NCBI RefSeq assembly: GCF_025060755.1
Contig: NZ_JANYUY010000027.1
Coordinates: 1-64,000, forward strand
Length of the DNA stretch: 64,000 nt
Source of the DNA: Paenibacillus doosanensis
Lineage (GTDB): Bacteria; Bacillota; Bacilli; Paenibacillales; NBRC-103111
Direction of reading: 5' to 3'
Shown: one piece after another, positions 24,961 to 33,866 of the stretch
How the letters are laid out: each line of letters begins with the position of its first letter
Numbering within the stretch: the stretch's first letter is position 1
Notes under the pieces: model-generated
The model's input: the letters and a program-made list of their open reading frames with translations, nothing else
Told to the model about the DNA's origin: nothing
Databases searched by the model: none
Position numbers and translations under genes: made by a program

Positions 24961-26268
24961 CTACTTCGCCTTTTCTTGAGCAATGGCAAGATTAGCTTCC
25001 TCTTCCGCGGTTCGCAGCGCCGAATTCAAATCGAGCTTACCGGTCGAAATGTCCACCAGCGGCTTCGTATAAGCCTTCTCGACGGCATTATCGTACTTGC
25101 TTTTGGCCGATAACGGAGCAAGCTTATTGTAGAAAATCGCTTTAAGATTTTTATCTTTAAAGGCCGCGCTTTGACCCAGCGCATTTTGCACGGCGGCGCT
25201 TTGCAGGACGGGGACAGTGGCGTTTTGCGCCGCATAGGTCTGATACTCCTCCGATACCAGGAATTTCAAAACCTCCATCGCCGCGTCCTTATTTTTCGCC
25301 ATATTCGTTACGCTCATTAATGTAGGATAAGGCTGCGATCCGACCTCCGGCTGGTCCTCGAACACAGGCATCGATACGATATCCCAATCCAGATTAGCCA
25401 TCTCCGCAGGCAAAATGGACTGCAGATCGGATAAATAGACGAACATGGCAAGGCTCTGTTCCTTCAAAAAATCGTCCTTGTAAGGGAGTTTATTATTTAA
25501 GGCCGCGATTCGATCCTTGTATACCTGATCTCTTGCCGGCTCCGTGTAGTAAGTTTCATACATTTTTTTCCACAAATCGCTGTTAATCGTCGCTCTCTCG
25601 TTCTTGGGATCAACGTACGGCAGCGAAAACTGGTTCATCCGCAGCACATGGGTCGGGGATACGACAAGCCCCGTATACTGCTTGCCGCCGTCATTGCGCG
25701 TCAGCTTTCGGGCAAGCTCCAGCGTCTGCTGCCATGTCATGCCGTCTGTAGGAAAAGGAACACCGAACCGCTGGAACAACGCTTTATTATAATAAGTTAC
25801 CATCATATTGTTAAACACCGGAAGCCCGTACAGCTTGCCGTCCGAAACCGTCTTGGCCGCTTCAAGCAGCGTTGGCTCCAGAGCGTTCAAATCCACATTA
25901 TGCTTTTTGAGAAGATCGGTCAAATCCAGCTGTAATCCCGCGGTGATCGATTCATTGAATACGCCGATCGAACCATAGTACAGATCAATCCGCTGTCCTG
26001 CCGTAACCAGCTGCTGAATCCGATTGTTAGGGTCAACAGGTATGTACTTAATGTCATAGCCGGGGAACTTCCGGCGAATGGCATCCCCGAAGCGGGCATC
26101 GAACGCCTCCGTCGTATCCCCGCCTCCCGAATAAAAGAACAGCTCCACCGGCTGATCCGCTTCCGTCTTCGCAACGGCGGACGATTCTCCGTCCTGCTGC
26201 GAGCAGGCGCTCGTCATCGATCCCGCGAGCAAGCATAACCCTAAAGAACTCAACCATTTCTTCCTCAT
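24961..26268 (-). CDS. extracellular solute-binding lipoprotein, family 1 (sugar-type)
   Basis: 435 residues. Signal peptide with lipobox SMTSAC (Cys about residue 22), followed by a Gln/Glu/Ser spacer. The body has family-1 features: VELFFYSGGGDTTEAFDARF, IKYIPVDPNNRIQQL, YGLPVFNNMMVTYYNKALF and the late AMEVLKFLVSEEYQ motif. It would deliver an oligosaccharide or similar solute to an ABC importer. No permease or ATPase gene is adjacent, so it is an orphan binding protein. AGGAGG precedes the ATG. A -35/-10 pair and a cre-like site lie upstream. Confidence 0.9.
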   Translation of the reverse strand: MRKKWLSSLGLCLLAGSMTSACSQQDGESSAVAKTEADQPVELFFYSGGGDTTEAFDARFGDAIRRKFPGYDIKYIPVDPNNRIQQLVTAGQRIDLYYGSIGVFNESITAGLQLDLTDLLKKHNVDLNALEPTLLEAAKTVSDGKLYGLPVFNNMMVTYYNKALFQRFGVPFPTDGMTWQQTLELARKLTRNDGGKQYTGLVVSPTHVLRMNQFSLPYVDPKNERATINSDLWKKMYETYYTEPARDQVYKDRIAALNNKLPYKDDFLKEQSLAMFVYLSDLQSILPAEMANLDWDIVSMPVFEDQPEVGSQPYPTLMSVTNMAKNKDAAMEVLKFLVSEEYQTYAAQNATVPVLQSAAVQNALGQSAAFKDKNLKAIFYNKLAPLSAKSKYDNAVEKAYTKPLVDISTGKLDLNSALRTAEEEANLAIAQEKAK

Positions 26269-26359
26269 GTAAACCCTCCTTTTGAATAGAAGCTGTAACC
26301 GTCGAAGCTGCTAAACAAAATACAAAGTTTAGTAATCGGAACTTCCGGATCAGCGCATA

Positions 26360-26373
26360 GGTAATCGCTTACA
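26360..26373 (-). promoter_or_regulatory. cre-like site upstream of solute-binding gene
   Basis: The minus strand reads TGTAAGCGATTACC, which matches 12 of 14 positions of the CcpA consensus TGWAARCGYTWNCW. It lies between the proposed promoter and the gene, where CcpA binding would block transcription. Confidence 0.45.
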
Positions 26374-26420
26374 AAACAACGGATTTTATTATCGCACGTC
26401 CGCTGCACCTATGCAGCCCA

Positions 26421-26450
26421 AGCATAGCATCCGGCACAGCAAGGAGTCAA
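26421..26450 (-). promoter_or_regulatory. sigma-A-type promoter of the solute-binding gene
   Basis: On the minus strand TTGACT (26450-26445), an 18-bp spacer and TATGCT (26426-26421). The leader would be about 150 nt. The 296-bp gap 26269-26564 contains no gene. Confidence 0.55.
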
Positions 26451-26564
26451 TTATAGATTCAAATGTTTTTTACTAAACAATCGCTCAACAAACTGACATC
26501 GTCGCCTATCTCTTACCGCCATTCTTCACAAGTTAAAGTCAGATTCTTTGGGTTGTTGGGCCAA

Positions 26565-27314
26565 TTACATCTCCCTGTACGTTAAAGACAAAAATTGCAC
26601 GGTTCTTTCGTGCTTCGGCCGGCTGAACAATTGCTCCGGCGGGCCTTCTTCTACAATAACGCCGTCGGCGAGCAGGATCACCCGATCCGCCACTTCTCTG
26701 GCGAACTTCATCTCATGAGTGACGATAACCATCGTCATCCCTTCGACGGCCAACTGCTTGATGACCTTGAGCACTTCCCCGACCAGTTCGGGATCAAGCG
26801 CCGATGTCGGCTCGTCGAACAACAGCACGTCCGGGTCCATCGCCATAGCTCTGGCAATACTGACCCGCTGCTGCTGTCCGCCGGACAAACTGTGCGGATA
26901 GCTGTCCGCTTTTTGCTCCAGCCCTACCTTTTGCAATAAAGTCATTGCCGCGGCGCGCGCCTCGCCCTTCTTTTTCTTCTGCACGGTAACCGGGCCTTCC
27001 ATCACATTTTGCAAAACCGTCCGATGGGGGAATAAATGATAGGCTTGAAAGACCATGCCGGTTTTTCTGCGAATCTCCAATAATTGCGACGGCTTCGGCT
27101 TCCTGCGCTCCTGAAATTCAAGAGAGCTTCCTCCTACGGTCAACCTGCCGCCGGTAGGAATTTCCAGTACATTGATACAGCGCAGCAGCGTCGATTTCCC
27201 GGAACCGGAAGGGCCGATAATGACGAGCACCTCCCCTTGCTTCACAGACAAATCGACGCCGCGGATCACTTCGGACGAGCCGAACGACTTGGTTAGATTA
27301 ACGATCTCAATCAT
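26565..27314 (-). CDS. amino-acid ABC importer ATPase (TcyC-like)
   Basis: 249 residues from ATG at 27314, the start that matches the family N-terminus ([20 protein letters not shown]) and has AAGGGAAG upstream. Walker [10 protein letters not shown] (about 35-43), Q-loop FQAYHLFPH, signature LSGGQQQR, Walker [14 protein letters not shown] and H-loop VTHEM. The order binding protein, permease, ATPase and the sequences of the partners resemble the cystine importer TcyABC. It powers the uptake complex at the membrane. Confidence 0.9.
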   Translation of the reverse strand: MIEIVNLTKSFGSSEVIRGVDLSVKQGEVLVIIGPSGSGKSTLLRCINVLEIPTGGRLTVGGSSLEFQERRKPKPSQLLEIRRKTGMVFQAYHLFPHRTVLQNVMEGPVTVQKKKKGEARAAAMTLLQKVGLEQKADSYPHSLSGGQQQRVSIARAMAMDPDVLLFDEPTSALDPELVGEVLKVIKQLAVEGMTMVIVTHEMKFAREVADRVILLADGVIVEEGPPEQLFSRPKHERTVQFLSLTYREM

Positions 27315-27328
27315 AGTTGACTTCCCTT

Positions 27329-27997
27329 CTAATGGGCGACGAATCGGTCGTAGCGCTTCTCCAGCCTGCTTTGCAGCGCCGATAAAATCGTACTGAAAAG
27401 AAGGTAGACGACCGCCGCTTCGGAGTACAGCAGGAGCGGCTCGTAGACGACCGCCGTAATTTGCTGCGCTTTCTGGAACAGCTCCGTTACGGTCACGGTA
27501 GCGGCGAGAGACGTATCCTTGACCAGGCTGATGAATGAATTGGACAGCGGCGGAATCGACACCCGGATCGCTTGGGGCACGATCACTCTGCGCAGCGCCT
27601 GCCAGCGGGTCATTCCGATGGAATAGGCGGCCTCCCATTGCCCCTTCTGAATCGAGCGGATCGCCGCCCGGAAAATTTCCGAGCCGTATGCTCCTACGCT
27701 GATCGAAAATCCGATGACCGCCGCGGTAAAGGCATCAATCGTAAGACCGATGGACGGCAAGCCGTAAAATATGATGAAAAGCTGGACCAATAAAGGCGTC
27801 CCCCTTATGATCCACACATAGAACCGCGCCAGCCAGTCCAGCGGCCCCTTTCCGATAATCCGGACGAGCGCAGTGACGAACGCCAGCGCGATGCCGAGCG
27901 CAAACGAAATCAGCGTGAGCGGAACCGTGTAGGCGATGCCGGCCTGCAGCAGCGGAAGAAACGAATCGAGAACGATGTGAACGGATCTGTCGCTCAT
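27329..27997 (-). CDS. amino-acid ABC importer permease (TcyB-like)
   Basis: 222 residues, five hydrophobic helices. The His/Glu/Gln/Met family EAA loop is [46 protein letters not shown] (about 120-165), which contacts the ATPase. [20 protein letters not shown] is the conserved helix pair of polar amino-acid permeases. 14 bp separate it from the ATPase gene and 12 bp from the binding-protein gene. AGAGGAAG precedes the ATG. Confidence 0.9.
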   Translation of the reverse strand: MSDRSVHIVLDSFLPLLQAGIAYTVPLTLISFALGIALAFVTALVRIIGKGPLDWLARFYVWIIRGTPLLVQLFIIFYGLPSIGLTIDAFTAAVIGFSISVGAYGSEIFRAAIRSIQKGQWEAAYSIGMTRWQALRRVIVPQAIRVSIPPLSNSFISLVKDTSLAATVTVTELFQKAQQITAVVYEPLLLYSEAAVVYLLFSTILSALQSRLEKRYDRFVAH

Positions 27998-28009
27998 CTT
28001 CGTCTTCCT

Positions 28010-28846
28010 CTACTTGGAAACGTCTTGCCCGAAATATTTTTGCGATATGTTCAAATAAGCGCCGTCGCTTTTCATATCCGCCAACGCTTTATTGACCGCC
28101 CCGACCAAATCCTCATTGCCTTTATTGAACATTATGGCACTCTCGGAAGCGTCCTTCGTTTCATCGACGACCTTGATCTGCACATCCGGCTTCTGCTTCT
28201 TCAAATCGAGATAAGACAAGCTGTCGTTAACCGTCGCATCGATCCGGTTCGACAGCAGCAGATCGACCGCTTGGTTGAAGCCGTCCACTTGGACAATGGA
28301 AGCGCCGTTCGATTCCGCAATGGCGCGCAAATTACTGGTCAGCGACTGCCCCGACTTCTTCCCTTTCAAATCGGCCAGCTTCGTGATGCTCTGGTTGTCC
28401 GCCTTCACGATCAGAACGGCTTTGGATACGATATACGGGTCGGAAAAGTCGTATTTGGCTTTACGATCCTCATTGATCGATACTTCATTCACAATGGCGT
28501 CAAATCGTTTGGCATCCAGCCCGGCGACCATGCCGTCCCATTTGGTTTCAATAAATTCCGGCTGAACGCCGAGCCGCGATGCCACCTCCTGAGCGACTTC
28601 CACATCGAAGCCCGTCAGCTTGCCGTCCTTATCGTGGAAGCTGAACGGCGAATAAGTGCCCTCCGTTCCGAAACGGATTTTCCCGCTGCTCTTGATGGCG
28701 GCCAATGCGCCTTGGCTTGCCGAGGCGCCGCCGGACGGCGACGGGGTCGGCGCCGCTTCGGGCGGGATCGCTTCCTTTTTGCCGCAGGCGCCAAGCAGCC
28801 CCAATGCGAGCGTCAAGCCGATAATCAAGCAAAGCCGTTGTCTCAT
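28010..28846 (-). CDS. amino-acid-binding lipoprotein (TcyA-like)
   Basis: 278 residues from ATG at 28846; GGAGG lies 11 bp upstream and the start gives a clean signal peptide with lipobox LGLLGAC. Family-3 binding signature GKLTGFDVEVAQEVASRLG and the ligand-loop ETKWDGMVAGLDAKRFDAIVNEVSI are close to what cystine-binding proteins show. Domain swap strands lie at about 125-215. Cystine is the best guess; histidine or glutamine cannot be excluded. No riboswitch or CymR site is recognisable upstream. Confidence 0.88.
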   Translation of the reverse strand: MRQRLCLIIGLTLALGLLGACGKKEAIPPEAAPTPSPSGGASASQGALAAIKSSGKIRFGTEGTYSPFSFHDKDGKLTGFDVEVAQEVASRLGVQPEFIETKWDGMVAGLDAKRFDAIVNEVSINEDRKAKYDFSDPYIVSKAVLIVKADNQSITKLADLKGKKSGQSLTSNLRAIAESNGASIVQVDGFNQAVDLLLSNRIDATVNDSLSYLDLKKQKPDVQIKVVDETKDASESAIMFNKGNEDLVGAVNKALADMKSDGAYLNISQKYFGQDVSK

Positions 28847-29043
28847 TCTTTGTTCAACCTCCGTAGAAATCCATTTTCCAGTTCTAATTCCTATTATTGG
28901 CTTGTTCTGCCGAATATTATTTATGAGCGCTGCATTTCTTGACAAACCAACGCCGCCAATCCTATAGTAAAGTCACATTCCGTTCTGGCGTATATAATAG
29001 CTGACTTCAGAAACGGTTTACGGATCTATCGGAGGGATGCATC

Positions 29044-29523
29044 ATGTTTAAGACTGAAAGCTATACAGGCACGAAGGAAGAACGCTACGAATCGGTGGTG
29101 CGGCAGCTTGCCGCTTTACTGGAAGGAGAAACCGACCGGATCGCCAATCTGGCCAACGCTTCGGCGCTGCTTCATCAATTTCTTAGCGATGTAAACTGGG
29201 TAGGTTTCTACATATTAAAGCATCAGGAGCTCGTGTTAGGCCCGTTTCAAGGCCTCCCTGCCTGCGTCCGGATTCCGCTCGGAAAAGGCGTCTGCGGAAC
29301 GTCGGCCCAGCGGATGGAGACGATGCGCGTGGACGATGTGCATGCATTTCCAGGGCACATCGCCTGCGATGCCGCATCGCGTTCCGAAATCGTCGTTCCG
29401 ATTATTAAGCAGGGACAGCTGTTGGGCGTATTGGATATTGACAGTCCGCTGCCGAGCCGGTTCGACGAAGCGGATCAGCGCGGTCTTGAAGCGTTCGCCG
29501 AGGAGCTGGCCGCGCATTTGTAG
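29044..29523 (+). CDS. msrC: GAF-domain free methionine-(R)-sulfoxide reductase
   Basis: 159 residues, the full length of the family. One GAF domain with the three redox cysteines Cys74 (LPACVRIPLG), Cys84 (GKGVCGTSA) and Cys108 (HIACDAASRSEIVVP), with spacing equal to Cys84/94/118 of the Escherichia coli enzyme. It reduces free Met-R-sulfoxide using thioredoxin, protecting against oxidation. GGAGGGATGCATC precedes the ATG. Single gene. Confidence 0.93.
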   Translation: MFKTESYTGTKEERYESVVRQLAALLEGETDRIANLANASALLHQFLSDVNWVGFYILKHQELVLGPFQGLPACVRIPLGKGVCGTSAQRMETMRVDDVHAFPGHIACDAASRSEIVVPIIKQGQLLGVLDIDSPLPSRFDEADQRGLEAFAEELAAHL

Positions 29524-29713
29524 CTCGAAAAAACGCCGCCGTTATAAATGAAACGACCATAAGCCAATTCCTTCTTGTCTTGATAGGAGCCGACTTGGCT
29601 TATTGCATGCGCGCCTAACCGGCGGCCCATCGACGTCTCGGTACGCCGCCGAATCTCCCCTCTTCTATCGCACAACTGCCTGAATACAGGCGCAATCCTC
29701 CTCCGCTCCTCCG

Positions 29714-29743
29714 TTGAGTTTTTTTTCGTAAAAGGACTATACA
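29714..29743 (+). promoter_or_regulatory. promoter candidate for NiCoT-WYL genes
   Basis: TTGAGT at 29714-29719, 18-bp spacer, TATACA at 29738-29743. Confidence 0.45.
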
Positions 29744-29760
29744 TTTCCGGAATTTGTGCT

Positions 29761-29796
29761 ACTATTTGTTATGGAAGTAACACGTGTGATAATAGT
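29761..29796. promoter_or_regulatory. nested dyad upstream of the nickel/cobalt transporter
   Basis: Outer arms ACTATT (29761-29766) and AATAGT (29791-29796), inner arms TGTTA (29767-29771) and TAACA (29778-29782). It lies just downstream of the candidate promoter, a position for a metal-responsive repressor or for the WYL regulator encoded next. It does not match the enterobacterial NikR site. Confidence 0.4.
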
Positions 29797-29844
29797 TTAC
29801 ATCATTAAAATCACAAACGGTGCTGCAATGAAGGAGGAGCAAGT

Positions 29845-30882
29845 ATGTTTAAGAACCTTTGGGCCATCAGATCATCCTGGGGCGGTTATTTCGCCGTCAT
29901 CCTAGTCCTCCATGCCGTAGGCATCGTCGGATTGGTGTCGGCGGCCCGAACGGACCCGGCTTTCTGGAGCCTCGGATTATTAGCCTATACTTTCGGTTTG
30001 CGCCATGCTTTCGACGTCGACCATATCGCCGCTATCGATAATACGGTGCGCAAGCTTATCCAGCAAAAGCGAAATCCGCTAGGTGTCGGATTTTATTTCT
30101 CGCTGGGGCATTCCTCCGTCGTGTTCCTGATGGTGCTGGCGATTGCGCTGTCCATCAAATGGCTGCAGGACCGAATGCCGGTCATGCAGGAGGTCGGAGG
30201 CATCATCGGCACGACGGTGTCCGGGGCTTTTCTCGTCATCATCGGCTTGATCAATCTGGTTATTCTGCTCAATTTGTATCAAGTATTCCGCAAGCTGCGC
30301 TCGACCGGAATCCATAACGAGCAGCTCGAAGACATGCTGGACTCCCGCGGACTTTTCTCGCGCCTGCTGAAGCCCATGTTCCGGCTTATTAACCGCAGTT
30401 GGCATGTGTATCCGCTAGGCTTCTTATTCGGTCTCGGCTTCGATACGGCGACGGAAATCGGGCTGCTCGCCATTTCCGCCAGCGCGGCCAAAACATCTAT
30501 TCCCGTGTTCGGAATTATTGCGCTGCCGCTTCTGTTCGCCGCCGGGATGAGCCTGATGGACACTGCGGACGGCATGTTCATGACCAAGGCGTACCGCTGG
30601 GCTTTTACTTCGCCGATCAAAAAGCTGTATTACAATGTCACCGTAACCACCGTGTCCGTCATAGCGGCGTTAATCATAGGCATGGTCGAGCTGATCCAAG
30701 TATTGAGCGACAAGCTGCAATTGGAAGGGTCTTTCTTCTTATGGATCAACGAGCTGGATTTCGGGGACTTCGGCTATTTGCTGGTCGCCCTGTTCCTTCT
30801 GGCGTGGATCGTTTCCGTAACCGTCTGGAAGGTGATGAAGGTTGAGCAGCGTTACACGCGTAGCGATCAAGCCACACCATGA
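29845..30882 (+). CDS. NiCoT-family nickel/cobalt permease
   Basis: 345 residues with about eight membrane helices. The signature helix RHAFDVDHIAAIDN (residues 53-66) contains His54, Asp59 and His60 of the HX4DH metal motif; LGFDTATEIGLLAISA and GMSLMDTADGMFM are the other two conserved NiCoT segments. It takes up Ni(II) or Co(II) for enzymes such as urease or for B12 synthesis, none of which lie in this window. GAAGGAGG precedes the ATG; the WYL regulator starts 21 bp downstream. Confidence 0.93.
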   Translation: MFKNLWAIRSSWGGYFAVILVLHAVGIVGLVSAARTDPAFWSLGLLAYTFGLRHAFDVDHIAAIDNTVRKLIQQKRNPLGVGFYFSLGHSSVVFLMVLAIALSIKWLQDRMPVMQEVGGIIGTTVSGAFLVIIGLINLVILLNLYQVFRKLRSTGIHNEQLEDMLDSRGLFSRLLKPMFRLINRSWHVYPLGFLFGLGFDTATEIGLLAISASAAKTSIPVFGIIALPLLFAAGMSLMDTADGMFMTKAYRWAFTSPIKKLYYNVTVTTVSVIAALIIGMVELIQVLSDKLQLEGSFFLWINELDFGDFGYLLVALFLLAWIVSVTVWKVMKVEQRYTRSDQATP

Positions 30883-30903
30883 TAGGTTGTAAGGGGAGCG
30901 CCA

Positions 30904-31851
30904 ATGAATAAATCCGACCGTATGTTAGCCGTCGTGCTGGAGCTGCAGCGCAGAGATGTAGTAAAAGCCGAAGATTTGGCGAACCTATTCGAAACCAGCG
31001 TGCGGACCATCTACCGTGACATTCAGGCATTAAGCGAAGCGGGCGTACCGATCGTAGGAACGCCCGGAACGGGATATTCCTTGATGGAAGGCTATTTCCT
31101 GCCGCCAATCAGCTTCACGGTAGAAGAAGCCGTGACTTTACTTATCGGCACCGATTTTATCGAACAGCGATTTGATCATGACTATCGTGTCAAGGCTCAA
31201 GCCGCTCGCAGTAAGATCGAAGCCATTCTGCCGGAGAACGTCCGCAATGAAACCGCTCGCGTAAGCAAATCGATGCGCCTGCTCCCGTCCGATAAACGGA
31301 TCGCACCGACCAAAGAAACGGAGCATCTCGGAACGATCCGGAAGGCGATATTGGACCAGCGAAAGATCAGCTTTCATTATACAAAACGACATGCGGATTC
31401 CAACGGCCAACGCCATAGCGCTCGTACCGTTGCTCCCTACGGGCTGGCGCTCGTTCAAGGGTCGTGGATGCTCGTGGCCCATTGCGATCTGCGCCAAAGC
31501 ATTCGCCATTTCCGCTTGTCCCGTATGACGGAGCTTATCGATTCGGAAGACCGGTTCGAGCTGCCCTCTCATTTTAATCTAAGAGAGTACGCGCCCCCAG
31601 ATGATCGGAACTTGCAAGTTCGCCTTCGATTTAACGATGACATAGCGGATAAGGTAAAGGAATCCAACTATCATTATATGGAAAGCATGACAGAACAGCC
31701 GGATGGGCTGCATGCGATCTTGCGCGTTCGTCGGCAGGAAGAATTGCTGTCCTGGGTACTTGGCTGGGGAGCGGATGTAACCGTATTAGAGCCAGAATCG
31801 TTGCGAAATCGCATTCGTGAAGAAGCCGAAAATATGTTGAAACGCTACTGA
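30904..31851 (+). CDS. YafY-type HTH/WYL transcriptional regulator
   Basis: 315 residues. DeoR-like winged helix at 1-60 (LANLFETSVRTIYRDIQALSEAG), WYL domain at about 140-215 with the core QGSWMLVAHCDLRQSIRHFRLSRM (the W-Y-L triplet is replaced by W-M-L), and a C-terminal WCX domain ending ESLRNRIREEAENML. Such regulators bind a nucleotide or other ligand and repress or activate a neighbouring gene; here the NiCoT permease is the obvious candidate. Ribosome site GGGGAG. Confidence 0.9.
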   Translation: MNKSDRMLAVVLELQRRDVVKAEDLANLFETSVRTIYRDIQALSEAGVPIVGTPGTGYSLMEGYFLPPISFTVEEAVTLLIGTDFIEQRFDHDYRVKAQAARSKIEAILPENVRNETARVSKSMRLLPSDKRIAPTKETEHLGTIRKAILDQRKISFHYTKRHADSNGQRHSARTVAPYGLALVQGSWMLVAHCDLRQSIRHFRLSRMTELIDSEDRFELPSHFNLREYAPPDDRNLQVRLRFNDDIADKVKESNYHYMESMTEQPDGLHAILRVRRQEELLSWVLGWGADVTVLEPESLRNRIREEAENMLKRY

Positions 31852-31875
31852 CACGCTGTTGTCAGTAGCGTTTTT
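31840..31875 (+). terminator. terminator of NiCoT-WYL operon
   Basis: AAACGCTACTGAC (31840-31852) pairs with GTCAGTAGCGTTT (31861-31873), followed by TTT. The left arm overlaps the stop codon of the regulator. Confidence 0.85.
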
Positions 31876-32002
31876 ATATAATCGGAGGCAAGAGGGTTAA
31901 AAGAGATGGACATGTCGGCGTCTGGCATAAACCTTCGATGAATCGGGAGCCGTTGTATGCAGCGGCATTTTTCAAACTAATTATTGAAGGGATAGAATAA
32001 TC
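31876..32002 (+). other. gene-free left part of the 31876-32273 gap
   Basis: No gene recognised. A small hairpin GCCGTTG/CAGCGGC at about 31951-31968 followed by ATTTTT may be another terminator. Confidence 0.4.
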
Positions 32003-32071
32003 TTGAGTATTGCAAATTGGCAAGTTGACCCGGAGCATAGCTCCGTTGAGTTTTCGGTGCTAGTATTATGA
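32003..32071 (+). pseudogene. YceI-family N-terminal remnant
   Basis: The frame starting at TTG 32003 reads LSIANWQVDPEHSSVEFSV and stops after 22 codons. WxVDPxHSSVEFSV is the diagnostic N-terminus of the YceI lipocalin-like family (about 170-190 residues, isoprenoid-binding). The rest of the gene is missing in all frames downstream, where only a short region of unrelated sequence precedes the response regulator. A 3' deletion is the simplest reading. Confidence 0.7.
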
Positions 32072-32273
32072 ATTCAATTTCTCCCGTGTCGTCCATAAGC
32101 CGGCTGAAGGCGTGCTGGCAGCTTGAACGAAGTGCTGGCGCCCCGGACTTCATCCGTTCGTCACAAAGGAGCCATCGTTTAGCCACGAAACTGACGGTAA
32201 AATGACACCAGGCAGTCATGACAATCCCTCCTCTCCAGGCCTACAATTAGAGGTGAAGGAGGGATTACGCAGC

Positions 32274-32987
32274 ATGGACCGATCCTACACCGTATTGGTC
32301 GCCGACGATGAAGAGCGCATCGCCCGGCTGGTTCGTATGTATTTGGAGAAGGACGGCGCAGCCGTAGAAGAGACTGGGGACGGGCAGCAAGCCTTGAATC
32401 TGGCTTTGACCCAAGATTACGATGTGGTGCTGCTCGATTGGATGATGCCTGGCTTAAGCGGATTGGATGTATGCCAAATGCTCAAAAGCATGAAATCGAC
32501 GCCTGTCATTATGCTTACCTCGAGGGGAGAGGAAACGGACCGGCTGCAAGGATTCGAGGCCGGGGCCGACGATTACGTCTCCAAGCCGTTCAGCCCGAGA
32601 GAGCTTCTGTGCCGAATCCACGCGATTTTGAAGCGCACGAAAAACGGTCATTCCGTCCGGGAACGGGCCTCGGCCGACCGCTTCATTTACCCCCGGCTCG
32701 TGATCGATCATGACGCCCGGCGAGTAACGGTAGATGGACATACTGTCCCGTTAACGCTTAAAGAGTATGAGCTGCTTCGTTTTTTCGCAAGGAATGAAGG
32801 CAGATCGTTATCCCGTGAAACGTTGTTTAAAGAAATTTGGAATCACGAGACATACGGGGATTACCGGACGGTGGACACGCATGTCAAACGAATCCGGGAA
32901 AAAATAAATATCGCCGCGCCTTCGTCCCCTTCATTTATCCATACCGTGTGGGGGATTGGGTACCGGTTTGACGCACAGTGTTATTGA
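32274..32987 (+). CDS. orphan OmpR-family response regulator
   Basis: 237 residues from ATG at 32274, chosen for AGGAGGGA 10 bp upstream; the frame is open further left without a ribosome site. Receiver with DDEE (residues 11-14), phospho-acceptor Asp55 (VVLLDWMMPG), Thr in IMLTSRGEETD and Lys in YVSKPFSP. Winged helix at about 135-235 (YRTVDTHVKRIREKI, VWGIGYRF). No histidine kinase follows: the next gene is convergent, so its kinase is lost or elsewhere. Confidence 0.92.
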   Translation: MDRSYTVLVADDEERIARLVRMYLEKDGAAVEETGDGQQALNLALTQDYDVVLLDWMMPGLSGLDVCQMLKSMKSTPVIMLTSRGEETDRLQGFEAGADDYVSKPFSPRELLCRIHAILKRTKNGHSVRERASADRFIYPRLVIDHDARRVTVDGHTVPLTLKEYELLRFFARNEGRSLSRETLFKEIWNHETYGDYRTVDTHVKRIREKINIAAPSSPSFIHTVWGIGYRFDAQCY

Positions 32988-33002
32988 ACAGGCTGAAAGA
33001 TG

Positions 33003-33037
33003 AAAGAAGCCTCCCGGCGGCGCCAGGAAGCTTCTTT
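33003..33037. terminator. bidirectional terminator between response regulator and DUF1275 gene
   Basis: AAAGAAGC (33003-33010) pairs with GCTTCTTT (33030-33037), with further pairing CTCC/GGA and a GC-rich inner loop. T-rich edges on both strands. Confidence 0.65.
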
Positions 33038-33051
33038 GCCATTTTACCGAT

Positions 33052-33753
33052 TCATGAAGAGGTTTCCGCGCTGCGGAACAATGAAGCGGACACGGCTACG
33101 ATACCCGCCACAATCAGGATAGGAACCCAGATGATCGCAAGCGGATGCGAGGTTTCCGCAATGGAGCCGACGATCGCGCCCAAGCCATAAATGACGATAG
33201 CCAGCAGTCTTAGCGCCGAATCGAGGCTGAAGCCGGAAGCCTTATCTTTGCGCAGCCATGCTCTTGCCTTGCTCATGACATCCTCGACTACATTGGCCAA
33301 GTTATTCGTTAACACCGTCGTCGAGATGCCGGCAATTCCCAGACGACGTGCGGCGGTAGTCTGCATTCCCATCGCTACGCTCAGCAGAATAATGAGCGCA
33401 TACACCATCGTATCGGAAGCCTCCGCTCTTGACAGCAGCGCGAATCCGAGCAATATCAGCCCTTCGATGCCAAGCGCGAGCGTGACCTCCCGGGGCCAAA
33501 ACGATTTGGTCTTGTTTCTTCCCACGATAACGGCGGCCGCGGCCGTGCCTGCAATAAAGCCCAGCAGCGCCGCAAGCGACCGAAGCACGGCAAATCCCTC
33601 CTCATGGCCTATGGCCAGTCCGAGCAATACGATATTCCCCGTCATATTGGCCGTAAATACATGCCCGAGGCTTAAGTATCCGATCACATCGACAATGCCG
33701 GAGGTTAAACAAAGCAGAATGATCATCACATTCCGACAAGTAGCCGGGGTCAC
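33052..33753 (-). CDS. DUF1275 (YoaK-like) membrane protein
   Basis: 233 residues with about six hydrophobic helices. The opening LCLTSGIVDVIGYLSLGHVFTANMTGNIVLLGLA is the DUF1275 hallmark (FxxNMTGN). A later conserved stretch is GMQTTAARRLGIAGISTTVLTNNLANVVED. Members are integral membrane proteins of unknown function, with weak hints of transport. Single gene, convergent with the orphan regulator. Confidence 0.9.
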   Translation of the reverse strand: MTPATCRNVMIILLCLTSGIVDVIGYLSLGHVFTANMTGNIVLLGLAIGHEEGFAVLRSLAALLGFIAGTAAAAVIVGRNKTKSFWPREVTLALGIEGLILLGFALLSRAEASDTMVYALIILLSVAMGMQTTAARRLGIAGISTTVLTNNLANVVEDVMSKARAWLRKDKASGFSLDSALRLLAIVIYGLGAIVGSIAETSHPLAIIWVPILIVAGIVAVSASLFRSAETSS

Positions 33754-33866
33754 GGCGCATCCACTCCTTTTCCCGCTATTTTATTTTCGACATTTTCTCT
33801 TTTCGAACGACAAAAATCTATGAATCTATTATAATGATGATACGAAATGTAGAAAGAAGGATCGAC

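Larger units (their letters stand above)
29524..29844 (+). other. 320-bp intergenic stretch upstream of NiCoT gene
   Basis: No gene seen. ATAAGCCAA/TTGGCTTAT arms (about 29559-29603) could fold but have no T-run. The right half holds a promoter candidate and the dyad listed separately, giving a leader of roughly 95 nt for the transporter gene. Confidence 0.5.
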
